A program made the translations under genes and the position numbers. From assembly GCF_014164785.1 (NCBI RefSeq), contig NZ_JACJFN010000003.1, forward strand, positions 1 to 64,000: a stretch of DNA of 64,000 bases. Reading direction: 5' to 3'. Shown here piece after piece: positions 48,164 to 58,366 of this stretch. Below the pieces are notes generated by a model. The model made no database searches. It worked only from the letters and a program-made list of their open reading frames with translations, and had not been told where the DNA came from. Positions within the stretch are counted from its first letter, which is position 1, and each line of letters starts with the position of its first letter. The DNA comes from Aquipseudomonas guryensis. Lineage in GTDB: Bacteria > Pseudomonadota > Gammaproteobacteria > Pseudomonadales > Pseudomonadaceae.

Positions 48164-50254
48164 ATGCATACCTTCTTCATCGCCCCCACCGGCTTCGGTG
48201 TCGGCCTCACCTCCATCAGCCTCGGCCTGGTCCGCGCCCTGGAACGCGACGGCCTGAAGGTCGGTTTCTTCAAGCCAATCGCCCAGCCACACCCGGGCGA
48301 TGAAGGCCCGGAACGTTCCACCGAACTGATCGCCCGCACCCTCGGTCTGAAGCCGCCCAAGCCGCTCGAGCTGGCACGGGTCGAACACATGCTCGGCGAC
48401 GGTCACCTGGATGACCTGCTGGAAGAAATCGTCAGCCTCTACCAGCAGGCCAGCGAGGGCATGGACGTGCTGATCGTCGAGGGCATGGTGCCCACCCGCC
48501 ACGCCAGCTACGCGGCACGCATCAACGTGCACCTGGCGCGCAGCCTGGATGCTGAGATCATCCTGGTCTCCGCACCGGAAGGTGATTCGGCCCAGGCCAT
48601 GACCGAGCTGTCCGACCGCATCGAGATCCAGGCCCAGCTGTTCGGCGGGCCGCAGGAGCCGAAAGTGCTCGGCGCCATCCTTAACAAGGTGCGCGGCGAA
48701 AACTTCGCCACGCGTCTGCAGGAGCTTTCGCCGCTGTTGAAGACCGAGCAGTTCCGCCTGCTCGGCTGCATTCCCTGGCAAGACGAACTGAATGCCGCAC
48801 GCACCCGCGACATCGCCGAACTGCTCGGTGCACGGGTGCTGAATGCCGGCGACTACGAGCAGCGCCGGGTAGCCAAGATCGTTCTCTGCGCCCGCGCCGT
48901 GCCCAACACCGTGCAACTGCTGACGCCTGGCGTGCTGGTAGTGACCCCGGGCGATCGCGACGACATCATCCTCGCTGCCAGCCTGGCCGCGATGAATGGC
49001 GTGCCGCTGGCCGGCTTGCTGCTGTGCAGCGACTTCGCCCCGGACCCACGCATCATGGAGCTGTGCCGCGGCGCCCTGGCCAGTGGCCTGCCGGTGCTCA
49101 GCGTGAGCACCGGTTCCTACGACACGGCAACCAATCTCAACCGGCTGAACAAGGAAATCCCCATCGACGACCGCGAGCGCGCGGAGAAGGTCACCGAGTT
49201 CGTCGCCAGCCATATCGACCATGACTGGCTCAAGCAGCGCTGCGGCACCCCGCGCGAGGCGCGCATGTCGCCACCGGCGTTCCGCTACCAGCTGATGCGC
49301 CGCGCCCAGGCGGCAAACAAGCGCATCGTCCTGCCCGAAGGCAGTGAGCCGCGCACCGTGCAGGCCGCCGCCATCTGCCAGGCACGCGGCATCGCCCGCT
49401 GCGTGCTGCTGGCCAAGCCGGAAGCGGTGCAGGCGGTGGCCAAGGCCCAGGGCATCGAGTTGCCGCCTGGGCTGGAAATCCTCGATCCGGATCTCATCCG
49501 CGAGCGCTATGTCGGGCCGATGGTCGAGCTGCGCAAGAGCAAGGGCCTCAACGCGCCGATGGCCACTGCCCAGCTGGAAGACACCGTGGTGATGGGCACC
49601 ATGATGCTGGCACTGGACGAGGTCGACGGCCTGGTATCCGGCGCTATCCACACCACCGCCAACACCATTCGCCCGGCGCTGCAGCTGATCAAAACCGCGC
49701 CCGGTTACAACCTGGTGTCCTCGGTGTTCTTCATGCTGCTGCCGGATCAGGTGCTGGTGTATGGCGACTGCGCGGTCAACCCCGACCCGAACGCGGCTGA
49801 ACTGGCCGAGATCGCCCTGCAGAGCGCCGCTTCCGCCGAAGCCTTCGGCGTCGCCGCGCGGGTGGCGATGATCAGCTACTCCACCGGTGATTCCGGCAGT
49901 GGCGCCGAGGTGGAGAAAGTCCGCGAAGCCACCCGCCTGGCTCGCGAACAGAACCCGCAGCTACTGATCGACGGCCCGTTGCAGTACGACGCTGCCGCCA
50001 TTGCCAGCGTCGGCCTGCAGAAGGCGCCGAACAGCCCGGTAGCCGGGCGCGCCACGGTGTTCATCTTCCCCGACCTGAACACTGGCAACACCACCTACAA
50101 GGCGGTGCAACGCAGTGCCGACTGCGTCAGCGTGGGGCCGATGCTGCAGGGCCTGCGCAAGCCGGTAAATGACCTGTCGCGCGGTGCCCTGGTCGACGAC
50201 ATCGTCTACACCATCGCCCTCACCGCCATCCAGGCCGCGGCCAGGGAGGCATAG
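48164..50254 (+). CDS. pta: Phosphate acetyltransferase
   Basis: 696 residues from ATG 48164 (earlier open frame in ackA's 3' end is ignored). N-terminal AAA/DRTGG regulatory domains start FFIAPTGFGVGLTSI, and the C-terminal Pta catalytic domain (RIVLPEGSEPRTVQAAA, GMALDE-type ALDEVDGLVSGA, ISYSTGDSGSG) spans about 375-696. It converts acetyl-CoA and phosphate to acetyl phosphate, and with AckA makes ATP in the absence of respiration; useful with nitrate or pyruvate fermentation in Pseudomonas. Confidence 0.96.
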   Translation: MHTFFIAPTGFGVGLTSISLGLVRALERDGLKVGFFKPIAQPHPGDEGPERSTELIARTLGLKPPKPLELARVEHMLGDGHLDDLLEEIVSLYQQASEGMDVLIVEGMVPTRHASYAARINVHLARSLDAEIILVSAPEGDSAQAMTELSDRIEIQAQLFGGPQEPKVLGAILNKVRGENFATRLQELSPLLKTEQFRLLGCIPWQDELNAARTRDIAELLGARVLNAGDYEQRRVAKIVLCARAVPNTVQLLTPGVLVVTPGDRDDIILAASLAAMNGVPLAGLLLCSDFAPDPRIMELCRGALASGLPVLSVSTGSYDTATNLNRLNKEIPIDDRERAEKVTEFVASHIDHDWLKQRCGTPREARMSPPAFRYQLMRRAQAANKRIVLPEGSEPRTVQAAAICQARGIARCVLLAKPEAVQAVAKAQGIELPPGLEILDPDLIRERYVGPMVELRKSKGLNAPMATAQLEDTVVMGTMMLALDEVDGLVSGAIHTTANTIRPALQLIKTAPGYNLVSSVFFMLLPDQVLVYGDCAVNPDPNAAELAEIALQSAASAEAFGVAARVAMISYSTGDSGSGAEVEKVREATRLAREQNPQLLIDGPLQYDAAAIASVGLQKAPNSPVAGRATVFIFPDLNTGNTTYKAVQRSADCVSVGPMLQGLRKPVNDLSRGALVDDIVYTIALTAIQAAAREA

Positions 50255-50260
50255 GCCAAC

Positions 50261-50323
50261 GTAGCCCGAATGCAATCCGGGGTAAGCCCACACCGAGAAC
50301 TCCCCGGATTGCATCCAGGCTAC
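50261..50323. repeat. Pseudomonas 22-bp-arm palindromic repeat
   Basis: GTAGCCCGAATGCAATCCGG (+GG) at 50261-50282 and its complement at 50302-50323 match at 20 of 22. Found directly downstream of pta. A half copy is near 13,986. Confidence 0.75.
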
Positions 50324-50532
50324 GAAAGCGCTGCTTGCGTTAGAATTCGTCCCGTCTGAATACGGTGAAATGCGCCGGGTCGATTGACCCATTAGTCAAA
50401 GCCAGCGCTTGCCGGTCAGTGTACAAGCGTTAACCTTGGCAACCGACCGCCTTGTGCAAGGGAACTGCCGCAGGTAACCCGACCGCTCCGGGGCACACAG
50501 AATGCCCCCACTGTCAGGAGGCTCACGCCCCC

Positions 50533-51444
50533 ATGCTGCACTTTCTGCCTGCCCCGTTGCGTGGCGTCATCGCTGCCCTGCTGTTGGCTGCCAACACCCT
50601 GATCTGCTGCTGGCCACTGTTCGCCGTAGCGCTGCTCAAGCTGCTCCTGCCGGTACCGGCGCTCCAACGCGGCCTGCGCTCCGTCATGCATGGCATCGCC
50701 GAGTTCTGGATCGGGGTCAACAAGTTCTGGATGAACCTGGTCTGCCGCACCCACTGGGACGTAGCCGGTACGCAGAACTTCGACACCCGCCACTCCTACC
50801 TGGTAACCAGCAACCACCAGAGCTGGGTCGATATCCTGGTGCTGCAGTACCAACTGAACCGGCGCATGCCACTGCTCAAGTTCTTCCTCAAGCAGGAGCT
50901 GATCTGGGTGCCGGTGATTGGCCTGTGCTGGTGGGCGCTGGAGTTCCCCTTCATGAAGCGCTACTCCAAGGCTTACCTGGCCAAGCACCCGGAGAAGCTC
51001 GGCCAGGATCTGGCCACCACGCGCAAGGCGTGCGAGCGCTACAAAAGCAACCCGGTGTCGGTGTTCAACTTCCTCGAAGGCACCCGTTTCACCCAGGCCA
51101 AGCATGATCAGCAGGGCTCGGCCTTCCAGTACCTGCTCAAGCCCAAGGCCGGCGGCATCGCTTTCGTGCTGGACGCCATGGGCGAGCAACTGCACTCGAT
51201 CATCAACGTGACCATCCATTACCCAGGCGGCAGCCCGGGCTTCTGGGATCTGCTCTGTGGGCGTCTGGACAAGGTAGTGGTGCGTTTTGCCGAGCTGCAG
51301 ATTCCGGCCGAGTTCATCGGCCAGAACTACGACCAGGATGAGAGCTACCGACTGGCCTTCCAGCAGTGGGTCAACCAGCTCTGGGAAGCCAAGGATGCCG
51401 AACTGGCGCAGCTGCACCAGCAGTTCCCAGCCACCCGCCGGTAA
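50533..51444 (+). CDS. YihG-like acyltransferase
   Basis: 303 residues from ATG 50533 (AGGAGG about 10 bases upstream). One N-terminal hydrophobic helix then a PlsC-type acyltransferase domain: TSNHQSWVDILVLQ (NHx4D) and FNFLEGTRFTQAKH. It moves an acyl chain onto a lysophospholipid or similar acceptor. YihG-type enzymes of this length act as secondary 1-acyl-glycerol-phosphate acyltransferases. Confidence 0.9.
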   Translation: MLHFLPAPLRGVIAALLLAANTLICCWPLFAVALLKLLLPVPALQRGLRSVMHGIAEFWIGVNKFWMNLVCRTHWDVAGTQNFDTRHSYLVTSNHQSWVDILVLQYQLNRRMPLLKFFLKQELIWVPVIGLCWWALEFPFMKRYSKAYLAKHPEKLGQDLATTRKACERYKSNPVSVFNFLEGTRFTQAKHDQQGSAFQYLLKPKAGGIAFVLDAMGEQLHSIINVTIHYPGGSPGFWDLLCGRLDKVVVRFAELQIPAEFIGQNYDQDESYRLAFQQWVNQLWEAKDAELAQLHQQFPATRR

Positions 51445-53580
51445 TCAGGCCTCGGGCGCCCAGGTCGCCCAATCGAGCTGGGGCGGAAATGCCCCGGCCT
51501 TCTCCACCGACAACCCTGGCGCCACCAGGAAGCCCTGCATGGTGCTGCACTGATGGGCGATCAACCAGTCGCGCTGGGCGAGGGTCTCCACCCCTTCGGC
51601 GATCACCTCCAGACCCAGGTGATGGCCCAGGTCGATGATGGTGCTGACGATGGCCGCATCCTTCGGGGAGTCGAGCATGTTGGCGATGAACAGGCGATCG
51701 ATCTTCAGCGTATCCAGCTCGAAATGGCGCAGGTAGGCCAGCGATGAATAGCCGGTGCCAAAATCGTCGATGGCGATGCGCACCCCCAACGCACGCAGCT
51801 GCTGAAGCTGCTCGCGGGTGGTGTCGAGATTCTGCATCAGCGCACTCTCGGTGACTTCCACTTCCAGCTGTGACGGCTTGAGCTGATGGGTCTCCAGCAC
51901 CCGGCGCAGGTCACCGACCAGCTGCGGCATGCTGAACTGCACCGGACTGACGTTGAGGCTGAGCAGCAGGTCCTCGCCGAATTGCGGACGCCAGGCACGG
52001 CACTGCTGAATGCCACGCTGGAAGATCCAGTCGCCCAGGCGGTTGATCAGCCGGGTTTCCTCCAGCAACGGAATGAACACGCCCGGCGCGATGGTGCCGG
52101 CGACCCGGTGCTGCCAGCGCAGCAACGCCTCGAAACCGCGCAGGCGGCCGCTGGCCAGGTCGATCTGCGGCTGGTAGACGAGGACGAAATCGTCCTGATC
52201 GATGGCCGTGCGCAGGCTCTCCTCGAGCATCAACCGCGAGCGCGCGCGGCCGTTCATTTCCGGGGAGAAGAAGCGGTACTGCTGGCGCCCGGCGCGCTTG
52301 GCTTCGTACATGGCCATGTCCGCTGCACGCAGCAGGCCATCGACGGTCTGCCCGCACTCGGGGAAGCAAGCGATACCGACGCTGGCACCCAGGGTGAACT
52401 CGACGCCATCGACCTTGTGGCGCACCGACACCAGCTCGATCAGCTTCTCCGCCACCCGCGCCGCATCCTCCGGATGGTCCAGCGAATCGAGCAGCGCGGT
52501 GAACTCGTCACCACCCATGCGCGCGAGGATGTCATAGGGGCGCAGGCAGGTTTTCAGCTGCTCGGCCACTGTGCGAAGGATCTCGTCGCCAGCGGCATGC
52601 CCCAGGGAATCGTTGACCCGTTTGAAGCCGTCCAGGTCGAGATAGAGCACGGCCATGCGCTTGCCGCTGCGGTCGATGCGCGACAGTGCCGCTTCCAGGG
52701 CCTGATTGAAGCCGCGGCGGTTGTACAGGCCGGTCAGCGCATCGGTAATCGCCTGCGACTCGAGCTGAGCATGCAGGTTGCTCACCACCGACATGTCCAG
52801 GGCAATCAGCACCATCGCGTTCTGGTACTGCGGCAGTGGTGAGCAGGACAGCGCCACCGGCAGGAAGCTGCCGCTGAAGGTGCTGAGCACGGCATCATGC
52901 AGACGATAGGTCTTGCCGGAGCGCCAACTGAGGTAGAACTCGGAGGTCTTCCAGTCCGCCGGCATCTGCGGTGCATGCAGGTAGGAAAGCAGCTGGGTGC
53001 CCTGCAAGTCGGCCACTTCGCCGTGGAGCATCTGCGCCATGGCCGGGTTGGCAAAGCTGATCTTACCCTCCTGATCCAGCACCAGAATGCCTTCAGAGGC
53101 ATTCTCCAGCACCGAGGCATTGAAGGCCCGCGCGCTGTCCAGCTGCTGGCTGAGCTGGAGCAGCTCATGGCGATGACGTTCATGCTCGAGCAAGGCGCTG
53201 ATCTTGTGCCGCAGCACCTTGGGGTCGAAGGGTTTGAGGATGAAGTCCACGGCGCCGATGGCATAGCCGTGCAGCACCGAATCCTCGGTATGAGCGATGG
53301 CAGAGAGAAAGATAATTGGCGTATGCCGGGTGTGCGGGCTGCCACGCATCAGACGGGCGACTTCGAAGCCATCCATCTTTGGCATCTGCACATCCAGCAG
53401 GACCAGGCCAACCGGCTCATCAATCATGCACTGCAGGGCGGCCTCGCCGGAATTGACGGTGCGCACATCCCACTCGCCATCACCGAGCAGGGCCTCCATG
53501 GCCACCAGGTTTTCTTCGCGGTCATCGACCACCAGCAGCACCTGGGAATCCACCTGCGTATCGAGTTCTAACTGCGCCAT
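51445..53580 (-). CDS. REC-PAS-GGDEF-EAL response regulator
   Basis: 711 residues. A receiver domain (phospho-acceptor Asp63 in LVLLDVQMPKMDG), a PAS domain (about 150-260), a GGDEF domain with ARMGGDEF and RPYD 5 residues before it (I-site), and an EAL domain with GFEALLRWQ and DDFGTGYSSL. It could both make and degrade c-di-GMP. It is immediately downstream of, and in the same direction as, the hybrid kinase gene (55-bp gap), and so is its likely output. No DNA-binding domain. Confidence 0.93.
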   Translation of the reverse strand: MAQLELDTQVDSQVLLVVDDREENLVAMEALLGDGEWDVRTVNSGEAALQCMIDEPVGLVLLDVQMPKMDGFEVARLMRGSPHTRHTPIIFLSAIAHTEDSVLHGYAIGAVDFILKPFDPKVLRHKISALLEHERHRHELLQLSQQLDSARAFNASVLENASEGILVLDQEGKISFANPAMAQMLHGEVADLQGTQLLSYLHAPQMPADWKTSEFYLSWRSGKTYRLHDAVLSTFSGSFLPVALSCSPLPQYQNAMVLIALDMSVVSNLHAQLESQAITDALTGLYNRRGFNQALEAALSRIDRSGKRMAVLYLDLDGFKRVNDSLGHAAGDEILRTVAEQLKTCLRPYDILARMGGDEFTALLDSLDHPEDAARVAEKLIELVSVRHKVDGVEFTLGASVGIACFPECGQTVDGLLRAADMAMYEAKRAGRQQYRFFSPEMNGRARSRLMLEESLRTAIDQDDFVLVYQPQIDLASGRLRGFEALLRWQHRVAGTIAPGVFIPLLEETRLINRLGDWIFQRGIQQCRAWRPQFGEDLLLSLNVSPVQFSMPQLVGDLRRVLETHQLKPSQLEVEVTESALMQNLDTTREQLQQLRALGVRIAIDDFGTGYSSLAYLRHFELDTLKIDRLFIANMLDSPKDAAIVSTIIDLGHHLGLEVIAEGVETLAQRDWLIAHQCSTMQGFLVAPGLSVEKAGAFPPQLDWATWAPEA

Positions 53581-53635
53581 ATCGCCCTCCTCACGCGCGG
53601 CTCGCGGCAGACCATCCGCAATCTGCCCGCCCTGT

Positions 53636-56600
53636 TCATCCCTGTGCCTGCCGCAACGGTTGCGGAGCAGCGCTCAACCAGCGGTGCAGGTGCTCCAGCA
53701 ACTCCTGACGACTAACCGGTTTGGCCAGGTAGTCGTCGGCCCCGGCGGTGATGCATTTCTCGCGGTCACCCTTCATCGCATGGGCGGTCAGGGCAATGAT
53801 CGGCACCCGACAATCGTGCTCTTCCTTGAGCAGGCGTGTGGCGGTGTAGCCGTCCATACGCGGCATCGCCATGTCCATCAGTACCAGATCGAACGGTTGC
53901 AGTGCGAAGCGCTCCAGCGCTTCCACACCATCCTTGGCCGGAGTGACAACCAGACCGACCTCGTCCAGCAACGCGGTCATCGCGTAGATGTTACGGATAT
54001 CGTCATCCACCAGCAGTACACGCTTGCCGGCCAGGCCGGAGCTGTCGCTCTGCGGCTCGCGCACCCCGGACAGGAAGCCTTGCAGGGCAGCGCTCAGCGG
54101 ACTCAGGTCGTCGCCACTCTTGCGCACCACCACGGCCGAGTAACGGCGCAGGCGTTGCAGATCCTGGCGGGTGACATCCAGGCCGGTGTTGATCACCACC
54201 TGGGTCGACTGCAGGGGACGCTGTCGGTCCATGGCTTCGAGCAGCTCGAAACCGTCCTGGTCCGGCAGATCGAGATCGATCACCAGAGCGCTGAAACCTT
54301 GCTCCGCATAGGCCTGGCGCGCCGCCTCGGCACTGCTGACCGAGGTGACGGTGAAGCCGAGTTGGCTCAAGTGCTCGTGGTAGTGCTCGCGCTCAATCTC
54401 GACGTCCTCCACCAGCAGCAATGGGCGTAGGGTTTGACCAAGGCCGGCGAGCCCGACGAAGACCTGCTCGAGATCATTGCGGCCTATGGGTTTGACCAGA
54501 TAGCGCGTGCCATCCTCATGCCAGTCCTGTGGCTGCGGCACGCAGGAAATGATGTGTACCGGTATATCGCGGTACTGCGCCAGGCTGCGCAGGCGCCGGT
54601 AGATCTGCCAGCCGCTGATATCCGGCAGCAGGATGTCGAGCACTACGGCGACAAAGCGCTCGCTCTGCAGCAGGTTGATCGCCTGTTTGCCACTGCGGCA
54701 GAGTACGCTGGAAAAACCATGGGCCTGGGCCTCTTCGGCAATCACCGCGGAGAAATTGAGGTCGTCCTCGATGACCAGCAGCGCCGGCCCCTGACCGCTA
54801 CGCACGGGCACGCTGCTCAGGGGCTGATCCGGCTCGACCTGAGTCAGAGCCACCACCGGTAACTGCACGATGAAGCGCGAACCTTGCCCAGGCAGGCTCT
54901 CCAGGCTGATCTTGCCATCCAGCACTTCGACCAGCTGACGGGTAATCGCTAGCCCCAGACCGGTGCCACCGAAGCGCCGACTGGTGGAACCGTCGATCTG
55001 CTGGAAGGCCTGGAAGATCCGCTCATGCTGCTCCGGAGCGATCCCGATGCCGGTATCGCGTACGACAATCTGCAGGGTTTCGCGCTCATCATCCAGCGGT
55101 GTTGGCGAGCGACTGATGGAAAGCTCCACCTCACCCGCCTCGGTAAATTTGAGCGCATTAGACAGCAGGTTGCGCAAGATCTGATGCAGGCGCCCGCGGT
55201 CGGTATGAATCACCCGCGGCACGCCAGGCTCCAAGGTATTGAGCAGACGCAGGCCCTTGAGCTCGGCCATCGGCCGCAGGCTGGAGTCCAGTTCCACCAG
55301 CATGTCGTGGACATTCAGCGGTTCGAGCTTGAGCTGCACCCGCCCCGCTTCGATCTTGGCCAGGTCGAGTACATCGTTGATCAGTTGCAGCAGATCATTG
55401 CCGGCCTTGTAGACGATATCGGCATGCTTGACCTGCTTTTCCGTGAGGTTGCCAGCCATGTTCTGCTTCAGCTGTTCACTGAGGATCAGGATGCTGTTCA
55501 GCGGCGTGCGCAGCTCATGGGACATGTTGGCGAGGAATTCGGACTTGTAGCGGTTGGCCAGCGCCAGCTGCTCAGCCTGCTCACGCAAGCGCTGCTCGGC
55601 AGCCTTGCGCTCGCTGATGTCGATGATCACCGCCTGCACCAGCACATCAGTGCCGCTGCGCAGCGGCGAGAGGCCTACTTCCAGGGGGATCAGGTGACCA
55701 TCGCGATGCTGGCCGAACAGCTCGCGGTTGCCGCCCATGCGCCGTGGCGACGGGTCGTTGATAAAGCTATCGCGCAGGTGCGGGTGCATCTTGCGCAGGG
55801 ATTCCGGCAGCAGCTGCTCGACCGGCTGACCCAACAGCTCATCACGCGAGTAGCCGAACATCTGTTCGGTCTGCCGATTGACCATGGCCACCAGACCATG
55901 GCCATCGACCAGCACGATGGCGTTGGGCGACGCCTCGACCACCAGGCGGAAACGCTCTTCGGCGGCCTTGCGCTCGCTGATGTCGATAATCACCGCCTGC
56001 ACCAGCACTTCAGTACCGGCGCGGATCGGTGACAGACCAACCTCCAGGGGAATCTGTCGACCATCGCGATGCTGACCGAACAGCTCGCGGCTGCCGCCCA
56101 TGCGCCGAGGCTCCGGCGCCGCCTGGAAGTTCTCGCGCATGCCGACGTGGGCCTTGCGAATGGACTCCGGCAAGAGCTTTTCCACCGGCTGGCCGAGGGT
56201 CTCTTCGCGGCTATAGCCAAACATCAGCTCGGTCTGCCGATTGACCATGGCGACCCGGCCATGGCTGTCGACCAGCACGATGGCGTTGGGCGATGCCTCG
56301 ATCACCAGACGGAAACGCTCCTCGCGCTCGCGCACGCCTTGATTGAGGCGTTCGCTGTTGGCCAGCGCACGCTCACGCAGGAACAGGTAACCACCAATCA
56401 GCAAGGACAGCAGCAACGCGGCCAGCAAGCCGCTGCCCAGGCCGATGCTCAGGCTGCTGTTGTGCAGCGTCTGCTCGTACTGGGGGGTGCTGCTGACCTT
56501 GAGCTGCCAGGTCCGACCGTAGATGTTCAGCGTGCGCTGAGTCTCGAAGCGAGGTTGCTGAGCGTCTGTCGAGACCGCCTTAAGCAATGGGTTGGCGGCA

Positions 56601-57388
56601 TCCTGACTGTCGCGCAGCTCGACCCAGAACAGTTCGCTGCTGCTGCCAAGGATGCCTTGCATCAGGTCGCCCATGCGAAAGGTGCCGGCAACCATGCCCA
56701 ACACTGCGGCGCGCCGCTCATCGACATTGGTCTGCGGCGCGTTATGGCGATACACCGGCAGGTACAGCAGGGCACCGGCCTGCACATCCTGTTCGATTTC
56801 CTGCCTGAGTTTGAGCGGCCCGGTCAGCACCGCTTCACCGCTGTCACGGGCCTGGCTGATGGCCAGGCGCCGGGTCGCCTCGCTGTACATGTCGAAGCCA
56901 AGGGCCCGACGGTTGCGCCAGTCCAGCGGATTGATAAAGTCGACGATCAGGTACTCGTCACGCGGCCCTGGGGGATAGGCCTGAAACTCTGGCCGGCCAT
57001 TGCCGCGCTCGCGCTGCACGAAGGCATCCAGTTCGCTGTCACGCAGGTAGCGGCCCCAGCTCAGGGCCTGGATGCCGGGGTAGCGCTCCTGCAACTGCAA
57101 CTGGTCCGCCGCACGCTGCCACTCTTCATGGGACACGTCACTACTGCCGGCCATCAATCCGGACATGCCCCGCAGAACCATTTCGTAGGCCAGCATGCGC
57201 TCGCGCACACTCTGCTCGATGCCATCCACGGCCAGGGCAAAACGGGCGTTCTGTTCTTCGCGGTTGCTGGCTCCCAGCACCAGCCACTGCCAGGTCACCA
57301 GGACACTCAGGCCGGCCAACAGCAAGACGGTGACCAGCAGAGGGATCCAGGGTTTACGCGGTGAAATAGCCGGTGCGGTGTCGTCCAT
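53636..57388 (-). CDS. CHASE-PAS-PAS-HisKA-HATPase-REC3 hybrid histidine kinase
   Basis: 1250 residues from ATG 57388 (AGGAG upstream). Transmembrane segment 15-39, CHASE sensor about 55-280, second membrane segment 318-337, two PAS domains at about 357-477 and 478-598 that are nearly identical, HisKA with His624 (NMSHELRTPLNS), HATPase_c to about 845, and three receivers with Asp918, Asp1038 and Asp1172. No Hpt domain is present, so phosphate must go to an outside Hpt or directly to the REC-GGDEF-EAL protein encoded next. Confidence 0.94.
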   Translation of the reverse strand: MDDTAPAISPRKPWIPLLVTVLLLAGLSVLVTWQWLVLGASNREEQNARFALAVDGIEQSVRERMLAYEMVLRGMSGLMAGSSDVSHEEWQRAADQLQLQERYPGIQALSWGRYLRDSELDAFVQRERGNGRPEFQAYPPGPRDEYLIVDFINPLDWRNRRALGFDMYSEATRRLAISQARDSGEAVLTGPLKLRQEIEQDVQAGALLYLPVYRHNAPQTNVDERRAAVLGMVAGTFRMGDLMQGILGSSSELFWVELRDSQDAANPLLKAVSTDAQQPRFETQRTLNIYGRTWQLKVSSTPQYEQTLHNSSLSIGLGSGLLAALLLSLLIGGYLFLRERALANSERLNQGVREREERFRLVIEASPNAIVLVDSHGRVAMVNRQTELMFGYSREETLGQPVEKLLPESIRKAHVGMRENFQAAPEPRRMGGSRELFGQHRDGRQIPLEVGLSPIRAGTEVLVQAVIIDISERKAAEERFRLVVEASPNAIVLVDGHGLVAMVNRQTEQMFGYSRDELLGQPVEQLLPESLRKMHPHLRDSFINDPSPRRMGGNRELFGQHRDGHLIPLEVGLSPLRSGTDVLVQAVIIDISERKAAEQRLREQAEQLALANRYKSEFLANMSHELRTPLNSILILSEQLKQNMAGNLTEKQVKHADIVYKAGNDLLQLINDVLDLAKIEAGRVQLKLEPLNVHDMLVELDSSLRPMAELKGLRLLNTLEPGVPRVIHTDRGRLHQILRNLLSNALKFTEAGEVELSISRSPTPLDDERETLQIVVRDTGIGIAPEQHERIFQAFQQIDGSTSRRFGGTGLGLAITRQLVEVLDGKISLESLPGQGSRFIVQLPVVALTQVEPDQPLSSVPVRSGQGPALLVIEDDLNFSAVIAEEAQAHGFSSVLCRSGKQAINLLQSERFVAVVLDILLPDISGWQIYRRLRSLAQYRDIPVHIISCVPQPQDWHEDGTRYLVKPIGRNDLEQVFVGLAGLGQTLRPLLLVEDVEIEREHYHEHLSQLGFTVTSVSSAEAARQAYAEQGFSALVIDLDLPDQDGFELLEAMDRQRPLQSTQVVINTGLDVTRQDLQRLRRYSAVVVRKSGDDLSPLSAALQGFLSGVREPQSDSSGLAGKRVLLVDDDIRNIYAMTALLDEVGLVVTPAKDGVEALERFALQPFDLVLMDMAMPRMDGYTATRLLKEEHDCRVPIIALTAHAMKGDREKCITAGADDYLAKPVSRQELLEHLHRWLSAAPQPLRQAQG
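55611..56336 (-). repeat. Tandem duplication of the PAS-coding segment
   Basis: The two PAS-coding units repeat with a 363-bp (121-codon) period: the sequence TCGCTGATGTCGAT at 55611 recurs at 55974. Identity is high at DNA level, indicating recent duplication or gene conversion. Confidence 0.85.
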
Positions 57389-57530
57389 GCACTCTCCTGA
57401 TCCTTGATTGATGCACGGCAATCGGCGCAGGGACAGGTGTCAGGAACGCGGACTGCAGAACATATGTTGAGCAGTCTAGTCAGGAATTTAAGGCCGTCGA
57501 GTGACACGACGGGCGGCACCCAAAATGCAA

Positions 57531-57551
57531 AAGGCCCCTGTTCGGGGCCTC
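57531..57551 (-). terminator. Terminator of the OmpA-family gene
   Basis: AGGCCCC / GGGGCCT stem with TGTTC loop; on the minus strand TTTTGCATTTT follows. Confidence 0.8.
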
Positions 57552-57568
57552 TTGTAAAGCAGCAGCGG

Positions 57569-58255
57569 TTATTGCTGGCCGGGCAAGGGGCGCAGGTTGA
57601 TCTCCACCCGACGGTTCTGTGAACGCCCTTCTGCTGTGGCATTGCTGGCAATCGGTTGATCCGGGCCGGCGCCACGGGTGCTTACGCGGCCGGCATTGAC
57701 CCCTTGTGCCAGCAGGTAGTTGGCCACGCTCTGCGCACGGCGCTGCGACAGACTCATGTTGTAGGTATGGCTGCCCGTGCTGTCGGTGTGGCCGATAATT
57801 TCGATACTGTTCTGGTCGTACTGGCGAAACGAGTTGGCCAGGTTGTTCAGCGGGTTGTAGAAGTTGCTGGCGATCTCCGCCGAATCGGTGGCGAAGGTGA
57901 TGTTGCCCGGCATGATCAGCTGGATGTTGTCGCCCTGGCGTTCGACCTGCACCCCGGTGCCTTCCATGCTGCGGCGCAGTTCGGCTTCCTGCTTGTCGGC
58001 GTAGTAGCCGTAACCGGCACCCGCAGCACCGGCAACAGCGGCACCGATCAGCGCACCCTTGCCACGGTTGTCATGGTTGATCGCCGCACCGGCGACTGCA
58101 CCGGCCAGGGCACCGAGACCACCGTATTTGGCGGTCTTGCTCATGCCACCCGTGCTCTGTTCAGCGCTTGGATTGTCGTACGGGTTTTGCGAGGCACAGC
58201 CGGTCATCAGGGCGGCCAGGGTAGCGGCGAGGACGAGGCGTGAAGGGGTAAACAT
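57569..58255 (-). CDS. OmpA-family peptidoglycan-binding lipoprotein (YiaD-like)
   Basis: 228 residues from ATG 58255 (AGGAG upstream). The lipobox MTGC places it as an outer-membrane lipoprotein. A glycine-rich region (KYGGLGALAGAVAGAAINHD), typical of the glycine-zipper family, is followed by an OmpA_C peptidoglycan-binding domain: TFATDSAEIASNFYN, IIGHTDSTGSHTYN and SQNRRVEINL. Confidence 0.93.
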   Translation of the reverse strand: MFTPSRLVLAATLAALMTGCASQNPYDNPSAEQSTGGMSKTAKYGGLGALAGAVAGAAINHDNRGKGALIGAAVAGAAGAGYGYYADKQEAELRRSMEGTGVQVERQGDNIQLIMPGNITFATDSAEIASNFYNPLNNLANSFRQYDQNSIEIIGHTDSTGSHTYNMSLSQRRAQSVANYLLAQGVNAGRVSTRGAGPDQPIASNATAEGRSQNRRVEINLRPLPGQQ

Positions 58256-58366
58256 GGTTGAAGCTCCTGAGGCAGTCTTGCGTGCAGATAAACAGATGAA
58301 GTTTAGAGCACTGGCCGCGCAGAAGATTCCCTCGCGGCACAATCAGCCACAGCCAGCGTGCCAGCC

